This document shows positions 9,007 through 19,199 of a stretch of DNA of 64,000 nt, one piece after another. How positions within the stretch are numbered: the first letter of the stretch is position 1; each line of letters starts with the position of its first letter. The notes below the pieces were generated by a model, which was not told the DNA's origin, did no database searches, and was given only the letters and a program-made list of their open reading frames with translations. Location of the stretch: assembly GCF_009746585.1 (NCBI RefSeq), contig NZ_WRPO01000005.1, positions 62,001 to 126,000 on the forward strand, written 5' to 3'. The DNA comes from Novosphingobium aquimarinum (GTDB lineage: Bacteria; Pseudomonadota; Alphaproteobacteria; Sphingomonadales; Sphingomonadaceae). The position numbers and the translations under genes are program-made.

Positions 9007-9665
9007 GCTGGGTGCTGCTGTTCCTGCTGGCAATCGTTGCCTTCGCGCTGCTCGCTTTCGTGCTCAAGGCGCCGCGTGTGACGTGGGAAGCGCTCGGCGC
9101 TGCACTGCTGTTCGGGATTGCCGGCTATGGCTTTCAGGGCAGCCCGGATCAGCCCAGCGCGCCGAAGAGGGGTGGCGAGCAGGTCTTCACCGATCCCGCC
9201 GCCCTCGTCGAGGCGCGCACCCGAGTCGCGGACGAAGGGCCGCTGTCGCGCGACTCGATGGTCAGCATTGCCGATGGCTATGCGCGCAATGGTCGCTTTG
9301 CCGATGCCGCCACGGTGCTGCGCGGGGTGGTCGAGGCGAATCCCAAGAACGGCGAGGCCTGGCTGGCGCTGGGCAATTCGCTGGTCGCGCATTCCGACGG
9401 TCTGCTGACGCCTGCCTCGCTTTACGCCTATCGCCAAGCCATGCTGGTGGAGCCCGATAGTGCCGGCCCGCCGTACTTCCTCGGGCTCGCCATGGCCCAG
9501 TCCGGCCGGTTTGCCGAAGCGAAGACGATCTGGGCCGACCTGCTGGGCAAGCTGCCGGAAGGCATCCCGTTGCGCGCGGACATACTCGAGAAGATGGGCC
9601 GGCTCGACCAGCTGATGGCACAGCAGTCCATGATGGGGACAGCCGGTGCGGGACAGGTACCGTGA
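9003..9665 (+). CDS. ccmI: CcmI-like TPR apocytochrome c chaperone
   Basis: 220-residue protein starting at a GTG that overlaps the ccmH stop. It has two short N-terminal hydrophobic segments and then TPR repeats (for example DGYARNGRFADAATVL and WLALGNSLVAHS), the layout of CcmI/CycH proteins that hold the C-terminus of apocytochrome c. It is shorter than the two-domain CcmI of E. coli CcmH type. It is the last gene of the ccm operon. Confidence 0.85.
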   Translation: MSWVLLFLLAIVAFALLAFVLKAPRVTWEALGAALLFGIAGYGFQGSPDQPSAPKRGGEQVFTDPAALVEARTRVADEGPLSRDSMVSIADGYARNGRFADAATVLRGVVEANPKNGEAWLALGNSLVAHSDGLLTPASLYAYRQAMLVEPDSAGPPYFLGLAMAQSGRFAEAKTIWADLLGKLPEGIPLRADILEKMGRLDQLMAQQSMMGTAGAGQVP

Positions 9666-9754
9666 TGCGCGTTGTGCGGTGCTTCTGATGCTGCTAACCG
9701 CGCCGAATCCGCAGAAGCGAAGGCCTATGCCAACCCGCGTCATGAACCCGAGCA

Positions 9755-11719
9755 ATGTCTGACAGCACGTCCGCCGACGGCGGGGCGGGGGCGCGGATCG
9801 TCGATCCGGCAACCGACACGGTTGAGCCGGCGGGGCACGCTGCGCAGCGCAGCAAGAACGTGGGCAAGCTCGCGTTCGGCGCCATCGGCGTGGTCTTCGG
9901 CGACATCGGCACCAGCCCGATCTACGCGTTTCGCGAAACCTTCGTCGGCCCGCATCCGCTGGCGATCGACGATCTGCACATTCTCGGTGTCGTCAGCCTG
10001 ATCTTCTGGTCGATGACGCTGGTCGTCTCGCTGCAATACGTTTCGGTACTGATGCGCGCCGACAACAAGGGGCAGGGCGGCAGCCTGGCCTTGGTCGCGC
10101 TGATTTCCGGACGCCTCAGCAAGTCGCGCTATGCCGGCATTGCCGTGCTGCTCGGCGTGTTCGCGACCGCGTTGTTCTATGGCGACAGTATGATCACGCC
10201 CGCGGTTTCGGTGCTGTCGGCCGTCGAGGGCCTGACGGTGGTCGAATCCCGGCTCGGTCCGCTGGTGCTGCCGATCGCGCTGGTCCTGCTGATCGCGCTG
10301 TTCATGATCCAGCGCAGCGGCACCGCCAAGGTCGGTGCCTTGTTCGCGCCGGTGATGACGATCTACTTCCTGACGCTGGCCGTCCTGGGGATCTATCATC
10401 TCATCCAGATGCCGGGCGTCCTCGTGGCGCTCAACCCGTGGTACGCGGTGCAGTTCTTCCTGACCGACAAGATGCTCGGGTTCCTGGCGCTGGGTTCGGT
10501 CGTGCTGGCCGTGACCGGCGCGGAGGCGCTCTATTCGGACATGGGGCACTTCGGACGCGGGCCGATGCGGCTTTCGTGGTTCGCCTTCGTGATGCCCTGC
10601 CTGCTGCTCAACTACTTCGGACAGGCGGCGATGATCATCGGTCTCGACGATGTTTCCGCGGCCGAGGCAATGGAGAATCCCTTCTTCAACCTGGCGCCGG
10701 AATCGCTGCGACTGCCGCTGGTGATCCTGGCCACGTGCGCCACGTTCATCGCCAGCCAGGCCGTGATCTCGGGCGCGTTCTCGATCACCCACCAGGCGAT
10801 CCAGCTGGGCTTCATTCCGCGCCTTTCGACTCGCCACACGAGCGAGGACGAATACCACCAGATCTACATTCCCTCGATCAACTGGGCGCTGATGACCGGC
10901 GTGATCGTGCTGGTGCTCTACTTCCAGAACTCGTCGAACCTCGCATCGGCCTACGGCATTGCGGTGACCGGCGCGATGCTGATCGATACGTGTCTGATGA
11001 CCGTGCTTCTGACCATGATCTGGCGTTGGAAGCTGTGGGTGGCCATTCCCGTGGTGCTTGTCTTCTTCATCGTCGACGGTGCCTACTTCGCGGCGAACTT
11101 CGCCAAGGTGGCCGATGGCGGCTGGTTCCCGCTGATGATCGGCGGCATCGTCTTCACCCTGCTGACGACCTGGGCCAAGGGTCGCCGGCTGATGCGCGAA
11201 CGCATGACCGAGGCGGCGCTGCCGCTCAACGTCTTCGCCAAGAGCGCCCATGGCAGTGCCGCCCGCGTGCCGGGCAGCGCGATCTTCATGGCCTCGAGCA
11301 ATGCCGGCGTGCCGTCCGCGCTGCTGCACAACATCAAGCACAACAAGGTGCTGCACGAGCGCGTGGTGGTGCTGACCGTGGCGATCCAGGATGTGCCTTA
11401 CGTCGAAGAGACCGAGCGGTTCGAGGTCCAGAGCCTGGGTGAGGGCTTCTACCGCATGACGATGAAGTACGGGTTCATGCAGGAAACCGACATTCCGACC
11501 GCGCTCAAGGGCACGACCATCTGCGGTGGTCCGTTCGAGATGATGAAGACCAGCTTCTTCCTCTCGCGCCAGACCCTGCTGCCGTCCGCCAGGCCGGGGA
11601 TGGCGATCTGGCGCGAGAAGCTGTTCTCCTGGATGATGCGCAATGCGGCCAGCGCAATGGAATTCTTCCGCCTGCCCACCAACCGCGTGGTCGAACTCGG
11701 CAGCCAGCTGGAGATCTAA
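9755..11719 (+). CDS. kup: Low-affinity potassium uptake protein Kup
   Basis: 654-residue KUP/HAK/KT potassium:proton symporter. After a short cytoplasmic head it opens with the family signature [15 protein letters not shown], followed by about 12 helices and a cytoplasmic tail ([12 protein letters not shown], then [12 protein letters not shown]) typical of the family. It stands alone, about 90 bp after the ccm operon. Confidence 0.95.
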   Translation: MSDSTSADGGAGARIVDPATDTVEPAGHAAQRSKNVGKLAFGAIGVVFGDIGTSPIYAFRETFVGPHPLAIDDLHILGVVSLIFWSMTLVVSLQYVSVLMRADNKGQGGSLALVALISGRLSKSRYAGIAVLLGVFATALFYGDSMITPAVSVLSAVEGLTVVESRLGPLVLPIALVLLIALFMIQRSGTAKVGALFAPVMTIYFLTLAVLGIYHLIQMPGVLVALNPWYAVQFFLTDKMLGFLALGSVVLAVTGAEALYSDMGHFGRGPMRLSWFAFVMPCLLLNYFGQAAMIIGLDDVSAAEAMENPFFNLAPESLRLPLVILATCATFIASQAVISGAFSITHQAIQLGFIPRLSTRHTSEDEYHQIYIPSINWALMTGVIVLVLYFQNSSNLASAYGIAVTGAMLIDTCLMTVLLTMIWRWKLWVAIPVVLVFFIVDGAYFAANFAKVADGGWFPLMIGGIVFTLLTTWAKGRRLMRERMTEAALPLNVFAKSAHGSAARVPGSAIFMASSNAGVPSALLHNIKHNKVLHERVVVLTVAIQDVPYVEETERFEVQSLGEGFYRMTMKYGFMQETDIPTALKGTTICGGPFEMMKTSFFLSRQTLLPSARPGMAIWREKLFSWMMRNAASAMEFFRLPTNRVVELGSQLEI

Positions 11720-11832
11720 GAGCTGGACGCAGGAGGGCTGAGTGCCCTGCCTGCTCACAAGGGCAACTGGCTCTCGAGAACCATTGCAGCCGTTGTGCAT
11801 TGCCAAAGGCAGGACGCAATGCGGAGGCTGCC

Positions 11833-12789
11833 ATGACGAAATTCGGATACAAACTCATGACCGAGGAGCACGGGCCCAAGGCGCTCGTCGAGAATGCGGT
11901 GCGTGCGGAACGGGCGGGGTTCGACTTCGTCTCCATCAGCGATCACTTTCATCCCTGGCACGAGGCGCAGGGCCATGCGCCGTTCGCCTGGAGCGTGCTG
12001 GGGGCTATCGCCCATGCGACCCAGACCATCGAAATCACCACCGGGCTGACGTGCCCGATCATCCGCTATCACCCCGCGATCATCGCGCAGGCCGCCGCCA
12101 CGATCGCGGTGATGAGCGACAACCGCTTCAGCCTTGCGGTCGGGGCGGGCGAACGGTTGAACGAGCACGTGACGGGCGAACTATGGCCTTCGACGCCCGA
12201 ACGGCACGCCATGCTCGCCGAGGCGGTCGAGATCATGCGCAAGCTCTGGTCGGGCGGAGTGCATAGCCATCTGGGCGACTTCTTCTCGCTCGATCATGCA
12301 CAGCTCTACGATCTGCCGGATGAGCCGATCACGGTGACACTCGGCGTCAGTGGCAAGAAATCCGTCGCGCTCGCGGCCGAAGTGGCCGATGGGATCATGG
12401 CAACAAGTCCCGAGGCCGAATTCATCGAAGGATTTCGTAAGGCGAAGGGCAAGGATGGCCCGTCTTACGGCGAGGCCGGGATGTCCTATGCCGCAGACGT
12501 CGAAACGGCGATCAAGACTGCGCACGAGCGCTTCGCCTTCAGCGCCTTCGACTGGTCTGTGAACAGCGAGCTGCGCGATGTCGCGGGGTTCGATGCGGCG
12601 ACGAAGTTCGTGCGGCCCGAGGATATTGCGGAGAAGATCCCCTGCGGCCCCGACCCCGAAAAGCATCTTGAGGCGATCAATCAGTGGATCGATGCCGGAT
12701 ACGATCACATCGTCCTGCTCGGCGTCGGGCCCGATCAGGAAGGCTTCATCGACTTCTGCGAGAAGCAGCTCTTCCCCAAGCTGAAGTAG
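11833..12789 (+). CDS. LLM-class flavin/F420-dependent oxidoreductase, G6PDH-like subfamily
   Basis: 318-residue TIM-barrel protein of the luciferase-like superfamily. SISDHFHPW and GHAPFAWSVLGAIA near the N-terminus, then VGAGERLNEH, match the subfamily annotated as F420-dependent, glucose-6-phosphate-dehydrogenase-like. Whether this host makes F420 cannot be told; some members may use FMN. The ATG at 11833 has GGAGG upstream and fits homolog starts; an ATG 33 nt earlier has no such site. The substrate is unknown. Confidence 0.85.
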   Translation: MTKFGYKLMTEEHGPKALVENAVRAERAGFDFVSISDHFHPWHEAQGHAPFAWSVLGAIAHATQTIEITTGLTCPIIRYHPAIIAQAAATIAVMSDNRFSLAVGAGERLNEHVTGELWPSTPERHAMLAEAVEIMRKLWSGGVHSHLGDFFSLDHAQLYDLPDEPITVTLGVSGKKSVALAAEVADGIMATSPEAEFIEGFRKAKGKDGPSYGEAGMSYAADVETAIKTAHERFAFSAFDWSVNSELRDVAGFDAATKFVRPEDIAEKIPCGPDPEKHLEAINQWIDAGYDHIVLLGVGPDQEGFIDFCEKQLFPKLK

Positions 12790-12795
12790 GCCCGC

Positions 12796-13452
12796 TCAGT
12801 CGACCGGCGGGTTCTGCAGGACTTCCTTTTCGCCTTCCGCACCCATTCCGTGGCGCAAGACCATCGGGATCTGCGAGAAGGTGAACAGGAACGAGAGGAT
12901 GGTGAAACCCCAGACTTTTGCCTGGAGCCAGGTCCCGAAGCTGACCGTGTAGATCAGCACCGTGTTGATCACGGCGAGAACCAGGAAAAACACGGCCCAG
13001 TTGCGCGAAAGCTTGAGCCAGCCTTCCTCGTCGAGCCCTTCGAACGCCGATTCCAGCAGGAAGCGCAGCATCGGTTTGCCCTTGGCGAGGCCGATGAACA
13101 GCACTGCCGCGAACAGCAGATAGATCGCCGTCGGCTTGATCTGGATGTAAAACGGATCGTGCAGCAAAACCGTCACGCCGCCGAAGCCGATGATGAGGAT
13201 GCTCGAAAGCCAGACCATCGGCGAAATCCGCCCCAGCCGCCATTTCGAGACGATCAGGGCGACGACCGTCGCGATGATAAAGCCGATGGTCGACTTGGTG
13301 ACGGCGACGACGATGCCGAGCCCATTCTCGTTGTCCGCCGGCGCGTAATGGCGATAGACGAGGAAGAAGACCAGCAGCGGGCCGAAGTCGACCAGCAGGT
13401 TGACCCAGGACGACTTGGGCTTTGCGGCCGCCTTGGTATCGTCAGCGCTCAT
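12796..13452 (-). CDS. yciB: Inner-membrane spanning protein YciB (septation protein A family)
   Basis: 218-residue protein with about five membrane helices and the YciB/IspZ pattern: LLVDFGPLLVFFLVY at the N-terminus, then KPTAIYLLFAAVLF and WLKLSRNWAVFF. The family is linked to cell-envelope assembly and division. It is the last gene of the dapF-mtaB-ftsY-yciB operon, and its ATG shares a base with the ftsY stop. Confidence 0.93.
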   Translation of the reverse strand: MSADDTKAAAKPKSSWVNLLVDFGPLLVFFLVYRHYAPADNENGLGIVVAVTKSTIGFIIATVVALIVSKWRLGRISPMVWLSSILIIGFGGVTVLLHDPFYIQIKPTAIYLLFAAVLFIGLAKGKPMLRFLLESAFEGLDEEGWLKLSRNWAVFFLVLAVINTVLIYTVSFGTWLQAKVWGFTILSFLFTFSQIPMVLRHGMGAEGEKEVLQNPPVD

Positions 13453-14387
13453 CAGGCGATCCCCGCGATGACGCGCGCGACGAGGTCGGGGTCGAAGGGG
13501 CGCAAATCATCAATCTTTTCGCCGACGCCGATCGCATGGATCGGCAGTCCGTATTGTTCGGCCGCGGCAACCAGCACGCCGCCGCGTGCGGTTCCGTCCA
13601 GCTTGGTCATGACGAGACCAGTCACGCCGGCCACCTCCTTGAAGATTTCGATCTGGGCGAGTGCGTTCTGGCCGTTGGTCGCATCGAGGACCAGGACCAC
13701 GTCGTGCGGCGCTTCGGGATTGAGACGACCCAGCACGCGGCGAATTTTCGACAATTCGTCCATCAGCTCGCGTTTGTTCTGCAGCCGCCCGGCGGTGTCG
13801 ACGATCAGCGCGTCGGTCCCGCGATCGGTCGCGGCTTTCACCGCATCGTAGACGATGCTGGCGGGATCGCCGCCTTCGGGGCCCTTGATGAGACCGACGC
13901 CCAGCCGATCGGCCCAGACCGCAAGCTGACCGATCGCGGCGGCGCGGAACGTGTCGCCCGCCGCCAGCATCACCGCGTAGTCCTGTTCCTGAAACAGATG
14001 ACCGAGCTTGGCGATCGTCGTCGTCTTGCCCGAGCCGTTCACCCCGATCACGAGGATCACCTGAGGGCGAGGGAACGCGACGATATCGAGCGGCTTGGCG
14101 ACCGGGCGCAGGATCTCGGCAATCTCGCGCGCGACCACTTCCATCACCGCGCGCTCGTCGGCATCGGGGCCGAACTTGGCATCGGCGAGCCTGGCGCGAA
14201 TGCGCGATGCGGCGCGGGGGCCGAGATCGGACATGATGAGCGCGTCTTCGAGATCGTCGAGCTGGCCTTCGTCGAGGCGCGAGCCGCCGACGATTCCGGC
14301 CAGGTTCTGCGACAGGCGTTCGGACGTCTTGCGGAAGCCGCCGAAGAGCCGCTGCGACCATGGGTCGGTGGCGGAAGGTTCGTTCAT
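13452..14387 (-). CDS. ftsY: Signal recognition particle receptor FtsY
   Basis: SRP GTPase receptor (311 residues) that delivers ribosome-nascent chains to the membrane. It has a short acidic N-terminus, a four-helix N domain and the G domain with P-loop GVNGSGKTTT (115-124), DTAGRLQ and TKLDGTARGG. The long acidic A domain of E. coli FtsY is missing, as is usual in alphaproteobacteria. It overlaps the mtaB stop by ATGA and the yciB start by one base. Confidence 0.97.
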   Translation of the reverse strand: MNEPSATDPWSQRLFGGFRKTSERLSQNLAGIVGGSRLDEGQLDDLEDALIMSDLGPRAASRIRARLADAKFGPDADERAVMEVVAREIAEILRPVAKPLDIVAFPRPQVILVIGVNGSGKTTTIAKLGHLFQEQDYAVMLAAGDTFRAAAIGQLAVWADRLGVGLIKGPEGGDPASIVYDAVKAATDRGTDALIVDTAGRLQNKRELMDELSKIRRVLGRLNPEAPHDVVLVLDATNGQNALAQIEIFKEVAGVTGLVMTKLDGTARGGVLVAAAEQYGLPIHAIGVGEKIDDLRPFDPDLVARVIAGIA

Positions 14388-15550
14388 GGCTGAAGCATTC
14401 CTTGGAGCACCCTGGCAGGCGTCACGTCTACGATCGTGCCCGCAGCCACGCCATCGGGGAGGCGCACCGGGGCAAAGCAGGGCGAATGGCCGGTTCCGTC
14501 GCGTTCCGCAAGGACCGAGAGCGATCGGCCGACAAGATCCTCGAGCCAGCGCCCGCGTTCGCGCGCCACGGCCTCGCGCAATTCGGCGGCGCGCGCTTTC
14601 ACCGTGCCCCGTTCGACTTGCGGCATGCGCGCGGCTGGCGTGTCGGGGCGCGGTGAATAGGGGAAGATATGGCCGTGCACGATGCCGAGCTCGGCGATGA
14701 TCGAGAGATTGGCCTCATGCATCGCGGCGTCCTCGGTGGGAAAACCGGCGATGAGGTCCGCGCCGACGGCGATGTCCGGGCGCCGCACGCGCAGGGCCGC
14801 GACCAGCGCCATCGCGTCGTCGCGGGAGTGGCGACGCTTCATGCGTTTCAGGATCATGTCGTCGCCCGATTGGAGCGAGAGGTGAAGATGCGGCATCACC
14901 CGGGCCTCGCCGGCGACCAGGTCGAACAGCAGCGGGTCAATCTCGGCTCCGTCGATCGAGGACAAGCGCAGCCGGGGCAGCTGGGGGAACGCTGCGAGAA
15001 TGGCGGCGACGAGATCGCCTAGCCGCGCGCCCTCGACGCTCCACGAACTCAGATCGACGCCGGTGAGCACGACTTCACGGCATCCTGCTTCCAGATGCCC
15101 GGCGATCTCTGCGTTCACCTCCGCCACACTGCGCGACCGCGAAGGTCCACGGCCACGGGGAATGACGCAGAAGGTACAGGCGTGGTCGCACCCGTTCTGG
15201 ACCTGGACGAAAGCTCGCGAATAGCGCTCGGAAACGGCAGGAGCCTGGGTGACATGCGGCACGTTCCAGGCACGCGCATCGAGCTTCGCGGCATTGGCGA
15301 CGAGGCCATCGACCTCGGGCATGGCGGCAATCGCCTCGCGCTCGATCTCGGAGGCGCAACCGGTCACCAGCAGCCGCGCGTCGGGTTGCGCGCGCCGGGC
15401 GCGGCGGATCGCCTGCCGGGTCTGACGCACCGCCTCGGCGGTGACCGCGCAGGAATTGATCACGACGAGGTTCTCGGACGTGGCGAGCATGCGGCGCATC
15501 GTCTCGCTTTCGGCGAGGTTCAACCGGCATCCCAGCGAATGCACCGTCAC
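14384..15550 (-). CDS. mtaB: tRNA t6A37 methylthiotransferase MtaB
   Basis: Radical-SAM enzyme that converts t6A to ms2t6A at position 37 of ANN-decoding tRNAs. The 388-residue product begins at a GTG overlapping the dapF stop by 4 bp (GTGA); a longer open frame upstream only reads through dapF. The first iron-sulfur cluster would use C8 (LGCRLN), C34 and C65, and the SAM cluster uses C121, C125 and C128 (CDHACTFC). The MtaB type, rather than MiaB, is suggested by the short length and the VHSLGCRLNLAES start. Confidence 0.93.
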   Translation of the reverse strand: MTVHSLGCRLNLAESETMRRMLATSENLVVINSCAVTAEAVRQTRQAIRRARRAQPDARLLVTGCASEIEREAIAAMPEVDGLVANAAKLDARAWNVPHVTQAPAVSERYSRAFVQVQNGCDHACTFCVIPRGRGPSRSRSVAEVNAEIAGHLEAGCREVVLTGVDLSSWSVEGARLGDLVAAILAAFPQLPRLRLSSIDGAEIDPLLFDLVAGEARVMPHLHLSLQSGDDMILKRMKRRHSRDDAMALVAALRVRRPDIAVGADLIAGFPTEDAAMHEANLSIIAELGIVHGHIFPYSPRPDTPAARMPQVERGTVKARAAELREAVARERGRWLEDLVGRSLSVLAERDGTGHSPCFAPVRLPDGVAAGTIVDVTPARVLQGMLQP

Positions 15551-16371
15551 ACCCAAGCCGCGACTCCGTAGTCCGCCGGCTCGAAGCTGCCGGAGAAGGC
15601 AATCGTGGCAGGGCCGGTCATGCGGATGCGGCCGTCGGCCTGCCAGCCAATCGCCAGATCGCCGCCGGGAAGCGAGACGGTGACTTCGCGGTCGACGAGA
15701 CCGCGCCGCATGGCACCGATGGCGGTGGCGCAGGCACCGGTGCCGCAAGCGCGGGTCTCGCCCACGCCGCGTTCCCACACGCGCAGGCGAAGTGCCTGGC
15801 GCGAGACGACAGTCGCGACGTTGACGTTGATGCGGTCGGGAAACAGCGGGTCGTGCTCGATCTGCGGGCCGAGATCGGCAAGGTCGACGGCATCGGTATC
15901 GGCGACGAAGAAGATCACGTGCGGATTGCCGACATTTACCGCGACCGGCGCATCGAGCATGCCCCAGCCGACCGGCATCGTCAGCGTGTCCATCGCATAG
16001 GCGAGCGGGATCGCATCCCAATCGAAGCGCGGCTCGCCCATGTCCACCGCTATGCCGGCAGCATCGGGCTCTGCAAAGAGGAGGCCGCCCAGCGTCTCGA
16101 TCCGCGCCGGCCTGCCTTCGAGGACTCCGACCGCGCGGGTCGCATTGCCGCAAGCCTCGACTTCGCTGCCGTCGGCATTGAAGATGCGCATGCGCAAGTC
16201 GGCACGCTCGGAAGGCTCGACGACGATCAGCTGATCGCAGCCGATGCCGGTGCGCCGGTCGGCGAGCGCGGCAGCCAAAGGCCCCGTCATCGCCGGAAGC
16301 GGCTGCACACGCGCATCGAGCACGACGAAGTCGTTGCCGAGGCCATGCATCTTGGTGAACGTGATCGCCAT
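15547..16371 (-). CDS. dapF: Diaminopimelate epimerase
   Basis: Interconverts LL- and meso-diaminopimelate for lysine and peptidoglycan synthesis. The 274 residues contain the start signature MHGLGNDF and both catalytic cysteines: C74 in EACGNATR and C209 in ETRACGTGACA. First gene of a four-gene minus-strand operon in which every junction overlaps. Confidence 0.97.
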   Translation of the reverse strand: MAITFTKMHGLGNDFVVLDARVQPLPAMTGPLAAALADRRTGIGCDQLIVVEPSERADLRMRIFNADGSEVEACGNATRAVGVLEGRPARIETLGGLLFAEPDAAGIAVDMGEPRFDWDAIPLAYAMDTLTMPVGWGMLDAPVAVNVGNPHVIFFVADTDAVDLADLGPQIEHDPLFPDRINVNVATVVSRQALRLRVWERGVGETRACGTGACATAIGAMRRGLVDREVTVSLPGGDLAIGWQADGRIRMTGPATIAFSGSFEPADYGVAAWV

Positions 16372-16426
16372 ACCGGCGATCTATGCGCTGGACCGCCGAA
16401 GGTCCAGTGCACGGGGGGAATGTCCG

Positions 16427-18118
16427 CTACTGGGCCGCGTGACGCAGCGCGGGCTCATCGGCCTTTGCTTCGGCAGCGACAGCGGAGCGGGGCTCGATGG
16501 CCGCATCGCCGCCGGTGACGCGGCCTCGTGCGCGGAGCATTTCCGAAATGTCGGCGGCCGGGCAGGGGCGGCCGTAGAAGAAGCCCTGACCCTTGAGCGG
16601 CCCGTAGGCGCGCAAATGTTCGAGAACCTCGCTGTTTTCGATCCCCTCGGCGGTGATCGGCAATCTCAGGCCCTGTCCCAGCATGGCGATGGCATGCACG
16701 ATCGCGGCACTATCCTCGCTCTCGGTCACGTTGCTGACGAAACTGCGATCGATCTTGATCCGGTCGAACGGCAGGCTGCGCAGCTGTGCGAGTGAAGAAT
16801 AGCCGGTGCCGAAATCGTCCAGGCTGACGGTGATGCCCTGGTTCTTGAGGCTGCTGATGAGCGCGCGCACTTGCGCGACGTTTTCCAGCAGGCAACTTTC
16901 GGTGATCTCGATTTCCAGGCGGTCGGGCGGAAAGTTCTTCGCGGTCATCAGGCGCAGGAGCTTCTGCGCGAACCAGGGGTCGCGCAGTTGCACGGGCGAG
17001 ACATTGACCGCGAGCGTCAGCGACGGATCCCATTCGCGGGCATCATCGAGTGCCTGCGCGATCACGCTTTCCGAAAGGTCGGCGATGGTACCGATTTCCT
17101 CGGCGATCGGAATGAAGATCTCGGGCGAGACGATCCCGAATTCGGGAGAATTCCAGCGCGCGAGCATTTCGAAGCCGGTCAGTTCGCCGGTCTGCAGGTC
17201 GATCTGCTGTTCGTAGTACGGGACGAACTCGCCGCGCGGCACGCCGGCGCGAATGCCTGATTCCATCGCGAAGCGGAAACGGATCTCGTCCGCCATCGAG
17301 CCTTCGAACCAGCAGTAGCGATTCCGGCCCGCGCGCTTGGCGTGATACATCGCGATATCGGCCATCTCAAGCAGGCCTTGCGTATCGTTCTTGAGCTTGC
17401 CGCCCATCTTCGCGAGGTCGGATCGCGCGATCCCGACCGACGCGGTCACGTCGATCAGAGTCGGGCCACATTGCGTGGTCTGGGCGATACGATCGACCAG
17501 CCGGGAGGCAATCCGTTCGACCAGATCCAGGCGATCGCTGGAGAATGGGAATGCCAGGGCGAATTCGTCACCCCCGATCCGCGCGAGGATCGCGCCGGGC
17601 GGAGCCACCTCGGCAATGCGCCGTGCGCTTTCGCGCAACAGTTCGTCACCGGTCTGGTGGCCGTTGGTGTCGTTGACCTGCTTGAAATTGTCGAGATCGA
17701 GCATGAGCATCGCGACGCACTGGTTGTCCTCGCGGGCGCGTTCGATCGCGCGTTCGACCGAGCCATCCAAACTGCGGCGGTTCAGGAATCCGGTCATCGG
17801 ATCGGTTTCAGCAAGCAGGCGCGCTTGTTGTTCGGCCTGACGCCGGCGGCTTACTTCCTCGGAAAGCTCGCGATAGCGCGACCAGCCAAAGATGATGAGT
17901 GCGATATTCAGCAGAAAGGCATCGACCAGAGCGGCATCCGGAGCGCGCCCGCGGCCGAGCAGCGAATCGAGCACTTGCGGGCCGACCGTGGCACCGATCC
18001 CCACGAACAGGATGATGGCCGCCGCGACGATGCAAATCGCGATTACATCACGGTCGGCTTCGTCTCCTTCGAGACTCTCTCGCGGCGCGCCAGCAGCCTG
18101 TGTCGGCTTCGTATCCAA
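16427..18118 (-). CDS. Membrane GGDEF-EAL cyclic di-GMP protein
   Basis: 563 residues. Two N-terminal helices (about 24-44 and 62-79), a short coiled linker, a GGDEF domain with intact RIGGDEF (182-186), and an EAL domain whose signature reads EML (317-319) with later DDFGTGYSSL and AEGIEN motifs intact. No RxxD inhibitory site stands before GGDEF. Both synthesis and hydrolysis of c-di-GMP look possible. It is monocistronic. Confidence 0.92.
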   Translation of the reverse strand: MDTKPTQAAGAPRESLEGDEADRDVIAICIVAAAIILFVGIGATVGPQVLDSLLGRGRAPDAALVDAFLLNIALIIFGWSRYRELSEEVSRRRQAEQQARLLAETDPMTGFLNRRSLDGSVERAIERAREDNQCVAMLMLDLDNFKQVNDTNGHQTGDELLRESARRIAEVAPPGAILARIGGDEFALAFPFSSDRLDLVERIASRLVDRIAQTTQCGPTLIDVTASVGIARSDLAKMGGKLKNDTQGLLEMADIAMYHAKRAGRNRYCWFEGSMADEIRFRFAMESGIRAGVPRGEFVPYYEQQIDLQTGELTGFEMLARWNSPEFGIVSPEIFIPIAEEIGTIADLSESVIAQALDDAREWDPSLTLAVNVSPVQLRDPWFAQKLLRLMTAKNFPPDRLEIEITESCLLENVAQVRALISSLKNQGITVSLDDFGTGYSSLAQLRSLPFDRIKIDRSFVSNVTESEDSAAIVHAIAMLGQGLRLPITAEGIENSEVLEHLRAYGPLKGQGFFYGRPCPAADISEMLRARGRVTGGDAAIEPRSAVAAEAKADEPALRHAAQ

Positions 18119-18200
18119 ATCATGAGCCCCAGTGGTTTCATGCGTGAATTACCGTAGCGGGACTGAAATATCCGTTAAATCGCGCGCAAAGCGCCGGGAA

Positions 18201-19136
18201 TCAGGACTTGAGGCCGATTTCGAGAAGGCGTTCCTGCAAGTAGTCGTCCGCCGTAATCCGTTCCGGATAGCGATCCGGGCTGTCTGCCGAAATGCATTGC
18301 GGCAAGGTCTCGAACACGAAATCGCTGCGCAAGTGCACGAAGAACGGCATCGAATAGCGGCTGTAGCGCGCCCGTTCGCCACTCGGATTGCGGACCCGGT
18401 GGGTGGTAGAAGGCAGCACGTCGTTGGTTAGGCGCTGCAGCATGTCGCCGATGTTGACCACCATCGCGCCTTCAGGCGGTGCGATCGAAAGCCACTCGCC
18501 ATTGCGGCCGAGCAATTCCAGGCCCGCTTCCTGCGCGCCGAGTAGCAGGGTGATGAGGTTGATATCCTCGTGTGCGCCGGCTCGGATTGCGCCGTCCTGG
18601 TTCTCGATCACCGGGGGATAGTGCAGCAGCCGCATCACCGAGTTGCCGTCATCCACGGTCGGGTCGAACCATGTTTCGGGAAGACCGAGATTGACGGCGA
18701 TGGCCCGCAGAAGCTGCACGCCCACGGTATCGAAGGCGTGGTAGAGTTCGGTGAAGGTCTCGCGAAAGCCTTCGGGCCGTTCGGGCCAGACGTTGGGCGG
18801 CATCGTCGGCGCGAGGGGGTGTCCCGGCGTCAGATCGCGGCCCACGTGCCAGAATTCCTTGAGATCGCTGACCGAGGCCCCTTTGGCCACTTCGGTGCGA
18901 AACGGCGTGTAGCCACGCGCCCCGCCGCTGCCGGCGATGTGGTAGCGCTGCTTCTCCTCTGCCGGCAGCGCGAAGAACTGCTCGGTCAGGTCCCAGGCGC
19001 GCGCGATCAGGCCGGGATCGATGCCGTGATCGCGCACCATCGCAAAGCCGTAGCGGCGAAAGCTGGCGCCGAGTTCGGCGGGAAGGACGTCCTTGTCGCG
19101 CTCGAGGCTGAGGACGGGGATTTCTGCAAGTTCCAT
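18201..19136 (-). CDS. Isopenicillin N synthase-like 2OG-Fe(II) oxygenase
   Basis: 311-residue non-heme iron dioxygenase of the IPNS family. Iron ligands are H189, D191 (AHEDINLI) and H246 (STTHRV); R257 and S259 (RYS) form the 2-oxoglutarate site. The N-terminal DIOX_N part has RRYGFAMVRDHGI. Bacterial members act on small molecules, but this substrate is unknown. It is divergent from the EVE-domain gene, with about 60 bp between the starts. Confidence 0.88.
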   Translation of the reverse strand: MELAEIPVLSLERDKDVLPAELGASFRRYGFAMVRDHGIDPGLIARAWDLTEQFFALPAEEKQRYHIAGSGGARGYTPFRTEVAKGASVSDLKEFWHVGRDLTPGHPLAPTMPPNVWPERPEGFRETFTELYHAFDTVGVQLLRAIAVNLGLPETWFDPTVDDGNSVMRLLHYPPVIENQDGAIRAGAHEDINLITLLLGAQEAGLELLGRNGEWLSIAPPEGAMVVNIGDMLQRLTNDVLPSTTHRVRNPSGERARYSRYSMPFFVHLRSDFVFETLPQCISADSPDRYPERITADDYLQERLLEIGLKS

Positions 19137-19199
19137 GGTGGCCCTGTTCCGGGTGAATCGTCTATCGACCCTCCTCTAGTCAAAAACGAAGGGCGATGC

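Noticed and set aside
9740-11806. 688-residue open frame antisense to kup
   Set aside because: Low-complexity His/Arg/Gln-rich product opposite a clear transporter.
15551-16153. N-terminal extension of mtaB by 200 codons
   Set aside because: The extension reads through dapF in another frame. The GTG overlapping the dapF stop gives the family length.
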